DNA from: Pseudalkalibacillus decolorationis
GTDB taxonomy: Bacteria > Bacillota > Bacilli > Bacillales > Fictibacillaceae
Direction of reading: 5' to 3'
DNA: 64,000 nucleotides
Assembly (NCBI RefSeq): GCF_024609785.1
Contig: NZ_JANHJQ010000004.1
Coordinates: 1 to 64,000 of the forward strand
Shown: piece after piece, positions 9,430 through 21,674 of the stretch
How positions within the stretch are numbered: position 1 is the stretch's first letter
How the letters are laid out: every line of letters starts with the position of its first letter
Made by a program: the position numbers and the translations under genes
The notes under the pieces: model-generated
The model's database searches: none
What the model was told of the DNA's origin: nothing
What the model saw: only the letters and a program-made list of their open reading frames with translations

Positions 9430-10713
9430 CTAGGTAGCTTTTTGGACTTCCTCTTCCATGTCGAAATTTTCACGCCAAACCTTCGCACCAAGCCCTTTGA
9501 GCTTTTGAACGAGATTTTCATAGCCGCGATCAATATGTTCTAATCCCGAAACCTCTGTTACTCCCTTAGCCATTAACCCTGCAACAACTAATGATGCACC
9601 TGCCCTTAAATCAGATGCCTTTACTTTTGCACCTTCTAATGACGAAGGTCCGTTTATAATTGCAGAACGCCCTTCCACTTTAACATTAGCCCCCATACGA
9701 CGCAGCTCGTCGATATGCTTGAAACGAGAACTGTAAATCGTATCGGTTACAATGCTTGTCCCTTCCGTACTTGTTAAAAGAGCAGTAAACGGTTGTTGTA
9801 GGTCTGTAGCAAATCCAGGATACACGAGCGTCTTGACATCGACACTGTTTAAACGATCGCTCCGTTTAACATATACCGAATCATCGGACTCATCGATATG
9901 AATGCCCATTTCTCTAAGTTTCGCAATCAATGACTCAAGGTGCAATGGAATAACGTTGTCGATCGTTACACCATTCCCCATTGACGCTGCCATAATCATA
10001 TATGTTCCAGCTTCAATTCGGTCTGGAATGATGGAATGACGGCAACCATGCAGTTCGTCCACCCCATCAATTCGAATGACATCAGTACCCGCGCCTTTAA
10101 TTCGTGCACCCATGCTTGTAAGCAAGGTGGCTACATCAATAATTTCTGGTTCCTTTGCAGCATTTTCAATAATTGTACGTCCTTTTGCGCGAACAGCTGC
10201 AAGCATAATGTTGATGGTTGCGCCAACACTAACTACATCTAAGTAAATTCTAGCGCCAACAAGTTCGTCAGCACGCAAATAGATCGCACCCTGCTCATTC
10301 GTCACTCGAGCTCCAAGTGCTTGGAAACCTTTTATATGTTGATCAATTGGCCGTGGACCAAGGTTACATCCACCTGGGAGTCCGATGACAGCCTTTTTAA
10401 ATTTGCCAAGCATCGCGCCCATCAAATAATACGAGGCTCTTAGTTTCTTTACCTTTCCATTTGGAAGCGGCATCGAGATCATATTTTCTGGATTCACAGT
10501 GAGTGTATTGTCTTCGAGCACTGCTTCACCACCAATTTCCTCTAGTAAATCACGTAAGATGGCTACATCCGAGATGCTTGGGAGATAGTCAATCGTAACA
10601 GTCGAATCAGCAAGTATAGCAGCAGGGATTAATGCTACCGCACTGTTTTTAGCACCGCTAATTTGAACCGTTCCTTCTAATGGATGTCCACCTTCAATCA
10701 TTAATTTCTCCAT
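9430..10713 (-). CDS. murAB: UDP-N-acetylglucosamine 1-carboxyvinyltransferase (MurA paralogue)
   Basis: Transfers enolpyruvate from PEP to UDP-GlcNAc, the first committed step of peptidoglycan synthesis. The 427-residue EPT-fold protein has Lys22 in SGAKNSAV and the PEP-binding cysteine at 116 in [13 protein letters not shown], so it should be fosfomycin-sensitive. Bacilli carry two MurA enzymes; the position between fsa and rho corresponds to the accessory MurAB (MurZ). Assignment to AB rather than AA rests on synteny. Confidence 0.93.
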   Translation of the reverse strand: MEKLMIEGGHPLEGTVQISGAKNSAVALIPAAILADSTVTIDYLPSISDVAILRDLLEEIGGEAVLEDNTLTVNPENMISMPLPNGKVKKLRASYYLMGAMLGKFKKAVIGLPGGCNLGPRPIDQHIKGFQALGARVTNEQGAIYLRADELVGARIYLDVVSVGATINIMLAAVRAKGRTIIENAAKEPEIIDVATLLTSMGARIKGAGTDVIRIDGVDELHGCRHSIIPDRIEAGTYMIMAASMGNGVTIDNVIPLHLESLIAKLREMGIHIDESDDSVYVKRSDRLNSVDVKTLVYPGFATDLQQPFTALLTSTEGTSIVTDTIYSSRFKHIDELRRMGANVKVEGRSAIINGPSSLEGAKVKASDLRAGASLVVAGLMAKGVTEVSGLEHIDRGYENLVQKLKGLGAKVWRENFDMEEEVQKAT

Positions 10714-11057
10714 TGTCTTCTCCCTTCCTAGTCGTAAGAAGTCTATGTTGGCTTATCATTATTGTAAGCAAAAACCATCGTTTCATCCAATATTTTCCGG
10801 ATTTTTTAAGATAGTCTTCTTCTTTTTAGATTTGATGTAACAAAAGGCCAATCTCTACAATTACTGTTGCCTAACATTCTCCTGGAAGTCTGATACATGA
10901 GAAGCCCTTTGAATGGTTTTGCAATCGCTTTCGTTTTTTGGGAATAAAAAGAAACGGGAAGCACACAGAATAGCATTGAGAATACTACCGAATAGCGGAT
11001 CGGTTCCATCATCAAGTTACCGACTTTGCCAACCCTGTGTTTATCCCTTTACTTTTT
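10714..11057. other. Intergenic region murA-fsa
   Basis: 344 bp with no gene I can support. A 69-codon minus-strand frame (10806-11015) starts MMMEPIRYSVVFSML with one hydrophobic stretch, and a plus-strand frame overlaps it. Neither has a convincing ribosome binding site. The part next to murA probably contains its promoter. Confidence 0.4.
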
Positions 11058-11708
11058 TCAGCCTTGATTTTGAGCGCTTTTCCAATCTGCTAGGAATTTT
11101 TCAATACCTTGATCGGTTAATGGATGTTTGATTAATTGGGAAAGGACTTTTGCTGGTATCGTGGCAATGTGTGCACCGCGAAGAGCAGCTTCTGTAACGT
11201 GGATCGGGTGTCTGATAGATGCTGCAATAATTTCTGAAGGAATGTTGTGTACAGCAAAAATTTCTGCAATTTCAGATATTAAATTCAGTCCATCCTGACC
11301 GATATCATCAAGTCTACCGAGGAATGGTGACACGTAAGCAGCACCTGCTCGAGCAGCTAATAATGCCTGGTTAGCTGAAAAAATCAGCGTTACATTTGTT
11401 TTGATTCCTAATTCCGAAAACGTTTTAACTGCTTTCAAACCATCCATTGTCATCGGCACTTTAACGGTAATATTAGGTGCGATTGCGGCAAGTTCTTTAC
11501 CTTCTTTAACCATTTCATCGTAAGTTAAACCAATTACTTCTGCGCTGACAGACCCTGAAACAAGCGATGTAATTTCTTTCAGGCGTTCATGAAAGTCTAT
11601 ACCCTCTTTCGCAACAAGTGATGGGTTTGTCGTTACCCCTGCAAGAGCTCCTAGATCGTGTGCTTCTCGAATCTCATCTATGTTTGCAGTATCGATAAAA
11701 AACTTCAT
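11058..11708 (-). CDS. fsa: Fructose-6-phosphate aldolase/transaldolase-like protein
   Basis: Small transaldolase-family TIM barrel (216 residues) of the FSA/TalC type. It has the N-terminal [16 protein letters not shown], the Schiff-base lysine region NITVKVPMT, then [19 protein letters not shown] and [13 protein letters not shown]. Bacillus homologues (YwjH) are often called transaldolase; sequence alone cannot separate true transaldolase from fructose-6-phosphate aldolase activity. AGGAG 8 nt before ATG 11708 marks the start; the in-frame codons upstream are not part of the family. It lies 168 bp downstream of fbaA. Confidence 0.9.
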   Translation of the reverse strand: MKFFIDTANIDEIREAHDLGALAGVTTNPSLVAKEGIDFHERLKEITSLVSGSVSAEVIGLTYDEMVKEGKELAAIAPNITVKVPMTMDGLKAVKTFSELGIKTNVTLIFSANQALLAARAGAAYVSPFLGRLDDIGQDGLNLISEIAEIFAVHNIPSEIIAASIRHPIHVTEAALRGAHIATIPAKVLSQLIKHPLTDQGIEKFLADWKSAQNQG

Positions 11709-11829
11709 CAATTCCACTCCTCTTTCGCCTGACTGATGTTCCAGATTCCTGTTCATCACATAGAGTTAAATAGATCAGTAAACATCAGTGTTTAATACAA
11801 CATTGAAAAATTAATGTTGATAAAAATGA

Positions 11830-11866
11830 AGGAGTCTGACCCATGAAGAATCAGCCCCATCTAATA
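11830..11866 (-). terminator. Possible terminator after fbaA
   Basis: On the minus strand GGGGCTGATTC and GGGTCAGACTCC form an imperfect hairpin followed by TTCATTTTTA, just downstream of the fbaA stop codon. It resembles the GGGCTGACTC hairpins at 14.6 and 46.7 kb. Confidence 0.55.
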
Positions 11867-11875
11867 TTCTTTAAT

Positions 11876-12739
11876 TTATGCTTTATTGGAAGAACCAAAC
11901 TCACGCATTTTTCCTTTAACTGTTTCCTTAATCGCATCACGTGCAGGTCCTAAATACTTACGAGGATCAAATAGTTCTGGTTTTTCGCTTAAAACTTCAC
12001 GTACTGCTTTTGAAGCAGAGATTTGGCTTTCTGTATTTACATTAATTTTTGAATGACCGTAAGAAATCGCCTTCTGGACGTCCTTAGTCGGAATTCCAGT
12101 TCCACCATGTAGAACAAGCGGTACACCTGTAAGTTCGTTGATTTCTTTCATGCGATCAAATCCAAGGTTTGGCTCCCCTTTATAAGGTCCATGTACAGAA
12201 CCAAGTGCAGGGGCAAAACAGTCGACACCCGTTTCGTTAATTAGTTTTTCACATTCAGCTGGAATTGCATAGGCCGCTTCTGCATCTTCAACAACAAGAT
12301 CATCCTCTTGACCACCAATGCGACCAAGCTCAGCCTCTACTGATACTCCAACCGCATGCGCAACCTCCACTACCCTTTTCGTAAGAGCAATGTTTTCATC
12401 AAGTGGGTAATGTGATCCGTCAATCATAACAGAAGTAAACCCTGCATGAATCGCCTCTACACACTTTTCAAAACTAGATCCGTGATCAAGATGAATCGCT
12501 ACAGGTACGGTTACGTTATAATCTTCCATTAATGCTTCGACCAACTTGACCACGGTCTTGAAACCACCCATATAACGAGCTGCACCCTCAGAAACACCGC
12601 AAATTAATGGGGACTTTTCCTCTTCTGCTGCTTGAAGAATAGCTTGTGTAAATTCCAGATTGTTCAGGTTAAACTGACCGACTGCATATCCTTCAGCCTT
12701 ACCCTTTTCTAACATCTCTTTCATTGAAACTAAAGGCAT
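11876..12739 (-). CDS. fbaA: Fructose-bisphosphate aldolase class II
   Basis: Zinc-dependent cleavage of fructose 1,6-bisphosphate in glycolysis and its reversal. The 287-residue TIM barrel begins [10 protein letters not shown]. It shows the zinc and catalytic region [26 protein letters not shown] and [15 protein letters not shown] lies 8 nt before ATG 12739. In-frame codons upstream (from 12799) are outside the family's usual N-terminus. B. subtilis has the same fbaA-spo0F order. Confidence 0.97.
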   Translation of the reverse strand: MPLVSMKEMLEKGKAEGYAVGQFNLNNLEFTQAILQAAEEEKSPLICGVSEGAARYMGGFKTVVKLVEALMEDYNVTVPVAIHLDHGSSFEKCVEAIHAGFTSVMIDGSHYPLDENIALTKRVVEVAHAVGVSVEAELGRIGGQEDDLVVEDAEAAYAIPAECEKLINETGVDCFAPALGSVHGPYKGEPNLGFDRMKEINELTGVPLVLHGGTGIPTKDVQKAISYGHSKINVNTESQISASKAVREVLSEKPELFDPRKYLGPARDAIKETVKGKMREFGSSNKA

Positions 12740-12864
12740 AACTAATTTCCTCCTTAAAAACGGGCTTATATATCCCTTATATTCTACATGATGGAGCATC
12801 TACTCCACATCATTTCTAGCTAACAAAACCAATTATAGCATATCAATTTTAAGGAGGAACCGCA

Positions 12865-12918
12865 ATGTATCACGCCTTTCACTGTGTAAACGCTACCATC
12901 GAACTTATGCCTGTATAA
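12865..12918 (+). CDS. Possible 17-residue peptide divergent from fbaA
   Basis: A perfect AAGGAGGA at 12851-12858 is followed 6 nt later by ATG and a 17-codon frame (MYHAFHCVNATIELMPV) ending in TAA. It is on the opposite strand from fbaA. There is no known family. The strength of the ribosome binding site is the only support; it could be chance or a remnant. Confidence 0.25.
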   Translation: MYHAFHCVNATIELMPV

Positions 12919-12939
12919 TTAATAGTTTATGATTTTTTA

Positions 12940-13110
12940 AAAAAGCGGAAGCGCCCTCGAACACCTGGGCGCTGTAGCTAGACATCACAGAAAAGCGGAA
13001 GCGCCCTGTTCAGGTGTGACAAGCGCTGGAGATTCTGCAGCACAACACGCTTTTTGTGTTTGTGGAAGAATCGAAGCGACCTCGAACACCTGGGTGCTAT
13101 AGCTAGACAC
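12940..13110 (+). repeat. Repeat family B, one short plus one full copy
   Basis: A deleted copy (AAAGCGGAAGCGCCCTCGAACACCTGGGCGCTGTAGCTAGAC) is followed directly by a full copy running from AAAAGCGGAAGCGCCCTG through ACACGCTTTTTGTG to GCTATAGCTAGACAC. The short copy joins the two outer ends, showing that the inner 85 bp can be lost cleanly. It fills most of the fbaA-spo0F gap. Confidence 0.85.
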
Positions 13111-13169
13111 CCATCTATGCAGCAAATTTCCATACTTTCTTTGCTTGCAAAAAAGCTCGAACTACTGCT

Positions 13170-13538
13170 TTACGACCGTATTGGCAAATGTTTCCTGACT
13201 ACATCACGAATTTCATCAATATCGAAAGGCTTGGCAAAATGAGTAATCGCCCCCAGGTCCATTGCTTCATGAATCATGTCCAATTCACCATAGGCAGTCA
13301 TAATAATGACGTTTACACTTTCATCAACTTTTTTTACTCTGCGTAAAATTTCTAGCCCATCCATCCCAGGGATTTTCATATCAAGAATGAGTAAATCCGG
13401 TTTTTCATTTTTCACGATTGATAATGCCTGAACACCGTTTGCTGCTTGATACGTTTGATAGCCTTCTTTTTTAAAAATTTCATTTAGCAAAATCCGTATT
13501 CCGTATTGATCATCGACGATTAAAATTTTACCTTTCAT
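13170..13538 (-). CDS. spo0F: Sporulation phosphorelay response regulator Spo0F
   Basis: Single-domain receiver that takes phosphate from sporulation kinases and passes it to Spo0B. It has 122 residues with the acidic pocket Asp9-Asp10, phospho-acceptor Asp53 in [10 protein letters not shown], Thr81 in MTAYGE and Lys103 in FAKPFD. There is no output domain. A longer in-frame upstream extension is outside the family; ATG 13538 gives the normal N-terminus [13 protein letters not shown]. The four-PAS kinase at 37-39 kb is a plausible phosphate donor. Confidence 0.96.
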   Translation of the reverse strand: MKGKILIVDDQYGIRILLNEIFKKEGYQTYQAANGVQALSIVKNEKPDLLILDMKIPGMDGLEILRRVKKVDESVNVIIMTAYGELDMIHEAMDLGAITHFAKPFDIDEIRDVVRKHLPIRS

Positions 13539-13598
13539 TACAATATCACACCCTAATTTCATGTTGATGTTAGTGCATTCATCTGTATCTATTAATGT

Positions 13599-13627
13599 AT
13601 TTCGTGAAGTATCTACAAAATCCTTCT
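13599..13627 (-). promoter_or_regulatory. spo0F promoter, sigma-H-like with overlapping TTGACA
   Basis: On the minus strand AAGGATTTT and, 13-14 nt later, GAAAT resemble the sigma-H boxes (AGGAWWT and GAAT). A TTGACA stands just upstream with a weak TACTTC -10 at 17 nt. B. subtilis spo0F likewise has a sigma-A and a sigma-H promoter. About 60 bp separate it from the ATG. Confidence 0.5.
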
Positions 13628-13721
13628 GTGTCAACAAAATATTCCAATTTTCGCACTCGCGATGGATTACGTTTCATGCTGATGCAGAGGGCGGTTATAC
13701 TAGCAGTAGAGGTGAGAAAAG

Positions 13722-14237
13722 ATGTTAAAAATATTTACAACCCAATTGTTTGGGGTCTTTCGCAACATCCAAGAGAAGAATGAGGAGACCATCGAGGATT
13801 GTTCACGGTTAATCGCCCAAACGGTTACAGCCGGTGGGAACATATATCTTAAAGGATTCGATGAACTAGGAGCAGTTACAACCGCAGCAATTGTAGGTGA
13901 CGAAAAACTTCCGAGTGTCGCCCCTTATAATAACGAAATGAGTCTCGGACCTACCGATTGCTTACTTATTTTTACCAAAACAAGCGATGATCCGCGCTTA
14001 GAGGAAATGTTAGCAATAGCCCATCGTTCAGGGGCTTCTTTCATAACTGTTGGTGCCATTGTCGAAAATGAAGAACTCATAAATAAGGACTTCCATATCG
14101 ACACGACCCTTGTCCAAGGTCTTGTCCCAACAGAAACAGGAGATCGTAGCGGATATCCGACTGTAATGTGCGGGCTCTACATTTATCATGCACTCGTTTT
14201 TAATACACTCGAAATGCTAGAAGAATACAACGATTAA
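13722..14237 (+). CDS. ywjG: DUF2529 protein YwjG
   Basis: A 171-residue protein of the Bacillus-specific DUF2529 family, divergent from spo0F and next to pyrG as in B. subtilis. The fold looks like a sugar-isomerase (SIS)-type domain: ATTAAIVGDEKLPSV, DCLLIFTKTSDDPRLEEML and SGASFITVGAIV resemble the alternating strands and the SDDP loop of SIS proteins. The biochemical function is unknown. GAGGTGAG precedes the ATG by about 6 nt. Confidence 0.88.
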   Translation: MLKIFTTQLFGVFRNIQEKNEETIEDCSRLIAQTVTAGGNIYLKGFDELGAVTTAAIVGDEKLPSVAPYNNEMSLGPTDCLLIFTKTSDDPRLEEMLAIAHRSGASFITVGAIVENEELINKDFHIDTTLVQGLVPTETGDRSGYPTVMCGLYIYHALVFNTLEMLEEYND

Positions 14238-15177
14238 TTTAATATAATAAAAAATATTATTAATTTTAATATTTTAGAAGGAATATGTTAAGTAGTGCAG
14301 AATTACTATCTTTAGAACGAAAATTGTCGTTCTACCCGCCTATATGCCCAACAGTCAAATCCCATAACCCTCCCATTCACAGCCCACACCCCTTAACTCC
14401 TCAAACAATGGACGTTTGCGAAGTGTTCATTCCAAAGTGAACACAACTCGATTTGATACTGCTTACTTGACTGTAACAGGGTCCACAATACATATGTGGT
14501 ACGGACCAGAACTGGTTATATTCGATTGTTCCCCCTCGACCAATCGATATAGCCTTTTTTTGGTTGTTCATAAGGTTCGTTAATGGTGCAAAGGGGCTAA
14601 CTCAAAAGTTTGCAACAGAACTTTTTTGATCAGCCGCTTTTTAGATTAGACATTTCGGTTCCGGTCCTTACTAAGAAGAGAAAAGACTCTCCACCATCCT
14701 GTGGGTGGTAACGTTTCGCGGCAAAAACCATCTCCGCGGCATATAGCCAAGTTCCGCGGCAAAATCAACTTTATCGCGCCAAGTTGCCTCGGTTCCGCGG
14801 CAAACTATCTTTTCACGGCTAAATTCTTTGGTGAAGAACCGGAAAAAACCTGACTTTATACGTTTTAAGGACGTTTTACACGTGTTTTGTAATCGTTCCA
14901 TAAAATAGGGCCCATAAACTGAGATAATGACTTCAAAACAGAGAATTCAGGCATCTGCAACACAACATTTTGACGTTATTAAACCTAGATATTACAAAAA
15001 CTACGTTAGACGTATGGATCCGGATACTTTTGAGTCAGCCCCTTTGATCAGCCTATTTTATTTCAGTGGTTTAACTGCTGGCAAATACTTAAATCTAGCA
15101 GGAAGATCGCTTATTTGGCTATAAACTCGAGTTGGCTAGAAATGTGTTGCAGCTAGAGAGTGCATTTATGCATTCAA
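14238..15177. other. Long non-coding region with hairpins and inverted repeat
   Basis: About 940 bp without a convincing gene. It contains an AT-rich palindromic stretch (14240-14280), a GGGCTAACTCAAAAG hairpin at 14590-14640, a CCGCGGCAA array at 14717-14825, and a copy of the hairpin half-sequence in inverted orientation at 15026-15046. A 65-codon frame at 14927-15124 has no ribosome binding site and no recognisable family. Confidence 0.5.
14717..14825. repeat. About 20-bp degenerate array (CCGCGGCAAA unit)
   Basis: CGCGGC or near variants occur at 14717, 14735, 14755, 14775, 14796 and 14814. Spacing is 18-21 bp, less regular than the other arrays. Units read roughly TTCCGCGGCAAAATCAACTT. 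Confidence 0.7.
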
Positions 15178-15213
15178 AAAAGGACGATCCACAAAATGGT
15201 TCGTCCTTTTCTT
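15176..15213 (-). terminator. Terminator downstream of pyrG
   Basis: AGGACGATCC pairs with GGTTCGTCCT (one mismatch) around an ACAAAAT loop, with a T run on the minus strand (TTTTTTG) and a weaker one on the plus strand. It follows pyrG after one family B repeat. Confidence 0.75.
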
Positions 15214-15250
15214 TCAAGTAAAGAAAGTATAAAAATTTGCTGCATAGAAG

Positions 15251-15376
15251 TGATGTCTAGCTTCAGCGCCCAGGTGTTCGAGGTCGCTTCGATTCTTCCA
15301 CAAACACAAAAAGCGTGTTGTGCTGCAGAATCTCCAGCGCTTTTCACACCTAAACAGGGCGCTTCCGCTTTTCTTG
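15251..15376 (-). repeat. Repeat family B, single copy at the pyrG 3' end
   Basis: A full copy from GATGTCTAGCTTCAGCGCCC to GGGCGCTTCCGCTTTTC, ending within a few bases of the pyrG stop codon. The inner hairpin CACAAACACAAAAAGCGTG is present. It has the short loop form (CACACCTAAACAGG). Confidence 0.85.
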
Positions 15377-15377
15377 T

Positions 15378-16988
<1,611 letters not shown>

Positions 16989-17097
16989 CTAGAGATCGAG
17001 TTTGATTTTCGTGTCTAAAATTCTCTCTTAACAGTATGCCGAATATACCTGCTTTCAAAACGGAGTGCTTGCAGTCTTCTATTTTTAGTTTCATTCG

Positions 17098-17417
17098 GTG
17101 ACTTTTTGAACATCCTTCAATAAGAGTTCAAAAATTGACGAATCAGAAACAAGAAGTTCAACTAGTTCGTAACGTCCTGTTACAACGTTGAACTGACTCA
17201 CATCGTGTGAGCCCAAGGCACGACAGTTTTGAGGACCAGAACGTATATATAATACGTGAGGCCCGGAAAAACCGAGTAACGCAGAAATTCGCCGTTTATC
17301 AACGAGCAGTACTTACATATAAACTACGAGTTGTACCGAGGAAGCTTACATCCTAGAATACACTTGTAGACGCAGGTACATGGGCTCTTGGTGACTTTTT
17401 GAACATCCTCTAACAAA
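17098..17417 (-). repeat. Repeat family D, long copy (320 bp)
   Basis: On the minus strand it begins GAGGATGTTCAAAAAGTCAC. It contains CCTGCGTCTACAAG, CCTCACGTATTAT and the conserved module GGGCTCACACGATGTGAGTC, followed by TTCAACGTTGTAACAGGACG, and ends with GGATGTTCAAAAAGTCAC in direct orientation. Its interior closely matches 58621-58942. It fills the pyrG-rpoE gap; no coding frame is present. Confidence 0.8.
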
Positions 17418-17475
17418 TAAAAAAAAACAAAAGCGACACCAACCCTACAAAAAAAGGGGGGCACTTTTGTTTTGA
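17409..17475 (-). terminator. Terminator after rpoE
   Basis: AAAACAAAAGTG pairs with CGCTTTTGTTTT across a loop of about 35 nt containing GGTTGGTGTC and CCCCCC. A run of T follows on the minus strand. It is 95-160 bp downstream of rpoE. Confidence 0.75.
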
Positions 17476-17567
17476 TATCAAAATGGGTTATTATTCAATT
17501 TAAAAATAGACTATAAGTAAAGCCCAAAAATGATTCTATCGGCTTTCCTCATAATTGTCAAGGTCAA

Positions 17568-18122
17568 CTATTTATCTTTCTTCGCGTCATCTTCTAAATC
17601 GTACTCATCTTCATACTCTTCTTCATCTTCATCTTCTTCGTCATCATCACCATCAGTTTCCACTTCACTATCGACTGGATAATCGATAAATTCTTCGTCT
17701 GCAGCGTCAACATCTTCTTCGTCATCATCTATATTGTCTTCATCAAGGTCATCATAGTCTTCTTCGAGGTCTTCATAGTCTTCAAAATCCATATCGTCAT
17801 CGCCGGCCTTCGCCTTGGCCTTTTTACGCTTTTTTGGTTTAATTGTTGTAGCAAGTTCTTCCTCACTACTTTCGACCGGATACCATGATTTTAATCCCCA
17901 TTGATTGTCGCCGATACATACGAAACGCCCATCAATATTAATGTCGGTGTAAAATTGAGCAATGCGTTGTTTTTGCTCCTCTTTGCTCATTTCACGGATT
18001 TTTGCTACCTGATCCGCTAATTCAGTGAATGGAACTGGCTTCTTAGTTTCTCGAAATATAGTAAGTGCGATGTCAAGCATAGAAACTTCTTTTATTTCTT
18101 CCTTCGTATACGTATCCAACAT
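17568..18122 (-). CDS. rpoE: RNA polymerase delta subunit
   Basis: Gram-positive-specific RNA polymerase subunit that favours core recycling and displacement of nucleic acids. The N-terminal HARE-HTH domain (residues about 10-85) includes KKPVPFTELADQVA and IAQFYTDINIDGRFVCIGDNQWGLKSWYP. A short basic stretch KPKKRKKAKAKA near 95-105 precedes an Asp/Glu-rich disordered tail of about 80 residues. The 184-residue length is usual. It is monocistronic, with its own terminator. Confidence 0.97.
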   Translation of the reverse strand: MLDTYTKEEIKEVSMLDIALTIFRETKKPVPFTELADQVAKIREMSKEEQKQRIAQFYTDINIDGRFVCIGDNQWGLKSWYPVESSEEELATTIKPKKRKKAKAKAGDDDMDFEDYEDLEEDYDDLDEDNIDDDEEDVDAADEEFIDYPVDSEVETDGDDDEEDEDEEEYEDEYDLEDDAKKDK

Positions 18123-18284
18123 ACAGGCACGTCCTTTCTACTCATCTATCGAATCAATTGGTCCTATAAGAGGTTGTTTATAGTGGCCAATTGGCAAACA
18201 AAATTCAATCATACCATTCATTATAAACAAATTTTCGGAAGATATGCTATAGGTAGGCATCATTTTTTTAGCTTTGTTTTCATA

Positions 18285-18335
18285 CGAAGAACCACCTCGG
18301 TCAGAAACTGAAAATCGAAGTGGTCCTTTTTATAC
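18285..18335. terminator. Hairpin between icmF and rpoE
   Basis: ACCACCT and AAGTGGTCC bracket a loop of about 25 nt, with CCTTTTTATA on the plus side and GGTTCTTCG on the minus side. It lies 17 bp downstream of icmF. The T run is weak in the icmF direction, so its role as the icmF terminator is only probable. Confidence 0.5.
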
Positions 18336-18351
18336 GATTTGATGCTTTGTA

Positions 18352-21300
18352 CTACATATTGCGGCGATACTTCCCGCCTACTTCATATAACGCACGTGTG
18401 ATTTGTCCGAGACTGGCGTATTGGACCGTTGTCATCAATTCATCAAACAGGTTCCCACCGGATAACGCTACCTGCTTCAAACTACGCAATGCTTCCGTTG
18501 TTTGACCCTCGTGCTTTTGTTGGAATGCTTGTAAATTGTCAATCTGTTGTACCTTTTCCTCTTTCGTTGCACGTGCCAACTGAATGTTAAAGTCTTCTTC
18601 AGATGGTGGATTCGGATTCAGGTACGTGTTCACTCCAATAATTGGTAGTGTTCCATCATGCTTCTGCATTTCGTAATACATCGATTCTTCTTGGATCTTT
18701 CCGCGTTGATATTGGGTTTCCATTGCACCAAGTACACCGCCACGGGAATTGATACGTTCGAACTCTTGTAAAACGGCTTCCTCGACAAGGTCAGTCAGCT
18801 CTTCAATGATAAACGATCCTTGTAAGGAGTTTTCATTTTTAGCCAGACCGAGTTCCTTCGTAATGATCATTTGGATCGCCATCGCACGACGAACCGATTC
18901 CTCTGTCGGTGTCGTAATCGCTTCATCATAAGAGTTGGTATGCAGCGAGTTACAGTTATCATAAATCGCCATTAATGCCTGTAATGTCGTTCGAATATCG
19001 TTAAAATCAATTTCTTGAGCGTGTAGAGAACGGCCTGAAGTTTGGATATGGTACTTCAGCTTCTGACTTCGCTCATTCCCTTTATATTTATTTTTCATAA
19101 TCGTCGCCCAGATTCGTCTCGCTACCCGGCCAATCACTGTATATTCCGGATCAAGACCATTACTGAAAAAGAATGAGAGATTCGGAGCAAACGTATCAAT
19201 GTCCATACCACGGCTTAAATAGTATTCAACATACGTAAATCCATTCGCGAGTGTCAAGGCGAGCTGTGTGATCGGATTCGCTCCAGCTTCAGCGATATGG
19301 TAGCCGGAAATCGATACAGAATAATAGTTTCGAACTTTGTGGTCGATGAAGTACTGCTGGATATCTCCCATCAGGCGCAACGCGAACTCGGTTGAGAAGA
19401 TACACGTATTCTGTCCTTGGTCTTCTTTTAAAATATCTGCTTGCACGGTACCGCGAACGACGGCCAACGTCTTTTCTTTGATATCGTTTGCTTCTTCGTC
19501 TGTCGGCTTACGACCATTTTCTTCCTCACAACGGTTAAGTTGCTGATCGATCGCTGTATTCATATACATCGCTAGGATAATTGGTGCTGGACCATTGATC
19601 GTCATTGAAACCGAGGTCGAAGGTGAGATTAGGTCAAAGCCGTCATACAGCTTTTTCATGTCCTCAAGTGTACAAATGCTTACACCACTTTCGCCGACCT
19701 TTCCGTAAATATCTGGACGGTAATCAGGGTCTTCCCCATATAACGTTACCGAATCAAACGCCGTACTTAAACGCTTCGCTTCCTCATCCTTCGAAAGGTA
19801 GTGAAAACGACGGTTCGTTCGCTCTGGTGTTCCTTCTCCGGCAAATTGACGTTTCGGGTCCTCTCCTTTTCTCTTAAAAGGAAAGACTCCTGCTGTGAAC
19901 GGGAATCGACCAGGAACATTTTCAAGCATCGACCAGCGGATGATTTCTCCCCAGTCTTTATACTTCGGAAGTGCGACCTTAGGAATATTAAGGCCCGATA
20001 AGCTTCTCGTCTTCAATTCTGTGACAATTTCTTTATCCCGAATTTTAGTGACAAGCTGATCCTGAGTGTATTGCTCTTTAAGTGTATCCCATCCATCAAG
20101 GATTTCCTTCGTTTCAGGATAAATCTTCTTTTCATAGCCGCCTTTTAAATCAGTGAGTGTCTTGATCGTGATGTCACCGTTTTCAGTTGTTTCCCCAATG
20201 GCTTCAAGCGTCCCGTTGATCTGGTATACCTTTCTCGCTGTCTCAGATTGCTCTGCGACAAATTCATGATAGTTACGAACAGTCTGAACGATCTCGTTGA
20301 GGTACCCTGTTCGATCAGGTGGGATAATCATGTTTTGCTTTTCGACCTTCCCATCACTGTTAAAAGATGTCTTCCATCCGAGATCAAACTTTTCGTTCAA
20401 CACGTTTACAAGGGCATTGAAAAGGATATTTGTTCCTTCATCGTTAAATTGGCTAGCAATTGTTCCGTATACTGGCATTTCATTAAGATCCTTATCAAAA
20501 AGCATTCGACTGCGTTGATATTGTTTCTTTACATCTCTTAATGCGTCTTCGGAACCTTTTCGATCAAATTTATTGATGGCAATCAGGTCAGCATAATCAA
20601 TCATATCGATTTTCTCAAGCTGGGAAGGTGCACCGAATTCACTTGTCATCACATACATTGATGCATCTGATATTTCCGTGATTTCTGCATTCCCTTGCCC
20701 AATGCCGCTTGTCTCGACAATTATCAGGTCATAGCCTGCTGCTTTTACGACCGCTAATGCATCTGAAATTGATAGGGATAGCTCTGTTTTCGAGCCTCGT
20801 GTTGCGAGACTACGCATATAAACTCGCGGGGAGTGGATCGCATTCATTCGAATCCGGTCACCGAGGAGTGCCCCACCCGTCTTTTGCTTAGTTGGGTCGA
20901 CAGAAATGATCGCGATCGTCTTATCCTCGTACTCCGTTAAAAAACGGCGCACTAATTCATCGGTTAATGAGCTTTTTCCAGCTCCTCCAGTACCTGTAAT
21001 TCCGAGCACAGGAACGTCATGCGCCATTTCCTTCATCTTTGTAAGGGCCTTTTCTGCTGTAGCTGCCATTTCATTTACGGCTTGCCGTTGATTTTCTGCA
21101 ACGGTAATTAGCCTTGCTACTGCCCCTGGCTCGCGAGTTTGCAACCGATCCATTTCATCATTTAGCTGGGTGTAGGTCGGGAAATCACAATCTTTGATCA
21201 TCCCATCGATCATACCTTGTAGTCCAAGTTCACGACCATCATCTGGTGAGAAAATGTGAGCAACACCATATTCATGCAGCTCTTTAATCTCCTTAGGGAT

Positions 21301-21612
21301 GATTACTCCACCACCGCCTCCATAGACACGGATATGGGAAGCATCGTGTTCTTTGAGCAAATCGATCATATATTTAAAATATTCGACATGGCCGCCTTGG
21401 TAGGATGAGATCGCAATTCCTTGCACATCTTCTTGAATCGCAGCCTGAACAACTTCGTCAACGGATCGGTTATGCCCGAGATGAATGACTTCCGCTCCGC
21501 TTGCTTGAATAATTCTTCTCATAATGTTGATGGAAGCGTCGTGTCCATCGAACAAACTAGCAGCTGTGACAAAACGAACATGGTTCTTCGGTTTGTAAAT
21601 TTCTGTTTGCAT
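18352..21612 (-). CDS. icmF: Fused isobutyryl-CoA mutase IcmF
   Basis: Adenosylcobalamin enzyme interconverting isobutyryl-CoA and n-butyryl-CoA; homologues also act on isovaleryl/pivalyl-CoA. The 1086 residues carry three parts. The B12-binding domain has [11 protein letters not shown] (His24 is the lower cobalt ligand). The MeaI-type G-protein chaperone has P-loop GTGGAGKS at 207-214, then [28 protein letters not shown] and [12 protein letters not shown]. The substrate-binding TIM barrel starts near 560 ([13 protein letters not shown]). The TIM-barrel hallmark [16 protein letters not shown] is intact. AAAGGAG precedes the ATG by 6-7 nt. It is last in the degradation block, 62 bp behind the TetR gene. 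Confidence 0.95.
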   Translation of the reverse strand: MQTEIYKPKNHVRFVTAASLFDGHDASINIMRRIIQASGAEVIHLGHNRSVDEVVQAAIQEDVQGIAISSYQGGHVEYFKYMIDLLKEHDASHIRVYGGGGGVIIPKEIKELHEYGVAHIFSPDDGRELGLQGMIDGMIKDCDFPTYTQLNDEMDRLQTREPGAVARLITVAENQRQAVNEMAATAEKALTKMKEMAHDVPVLGITGTGGAGKSSLTDELVRRFLTEYEDKTIAIISVDPTKQKTGGALLGDRIRMNAIHSPRVYMRSLATRGSKTELSLSISDALAVVKAAGYDLIIVETSGIGQGNAEITEISDASMYVMTSEFGAPSQLEKIDMIDYADLIAINKFDRKGSEDALRDVKKQYQRSRMLFDKDLNEMPVYGTIASQFNDEGTNILFNALVNVLNEKFDLGWKTSFNSDGKVEKQNMIIPPDRTGYLNEIVQTVRNYHEFVAEQSETARKVYQINGTLEAIGETTENGDITIKTLTDLKGGYEKKIYPETKEILDGWDTLKEQYTQDQLVTKIRDKEIVTELKTRSLSGLNIPKVALPKYKDWGEIIRWSMLENVPGRFPFTAGVFPFKRKGEDPKRQFAGEGTPERTNRRFHYLSKDEEAKRLSTAFDSVTLYGEDPDYRPDIYGKVGESGVSICTLEDMKKLYDGFDLISPSTSVSMTINGPAPIILAMYMNTAIDQQLNRCEEENGRKPTDEEANDIKEKTLAVVRGTVQADILKEDQGQNTCIFSTEFALRLMGDIQQYFIDHKVRNYYSVSISGYHIAEAGANPITQLALTLANGFTYVEYYLSRGMDIDTFAPNLSFFFSNGLDPEYTVIGRVARRIWATIMKNKYKGNERSQKLKYHIQTSGRSLHAQEIDFNDIRTTLQALMAIYDNCNSLHTNSYDEAITTPTEESVRRAMAIQMIITKELGLAKNENSLQGSFIIEELTDLVEEAVLQEFERINSRGGVLGAMETQYQRGKIQEESMYYEMQKHDGTLPIIGVNTYLNPNPPSEEDFNIQLARATKEEKVQQIDNLQAFQQKHEGQTTEALRSLKQVALSGGNLFDELMTTVQYASLGQITRALYEVGGKYRRNM

Positions 21613-21674
21613 CTGCCTTTCTCCTTTCTGTGAAAAAACGTTAGTTCCGTTTTTGTACGAGCCATTCAGATCCC

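Noticed and set aside
10806-11131. Two overlapping frames of about 70 codons between murA and fsa
   Set aside because: No ribosome binding site and no family; one runs into fsa on the opposite strand.
14927-15124. 65-codon frame in the ywjG-pyrG gap
   Set aside because: No ribosome binding site, crosses the inverted repeat, not recognisable.
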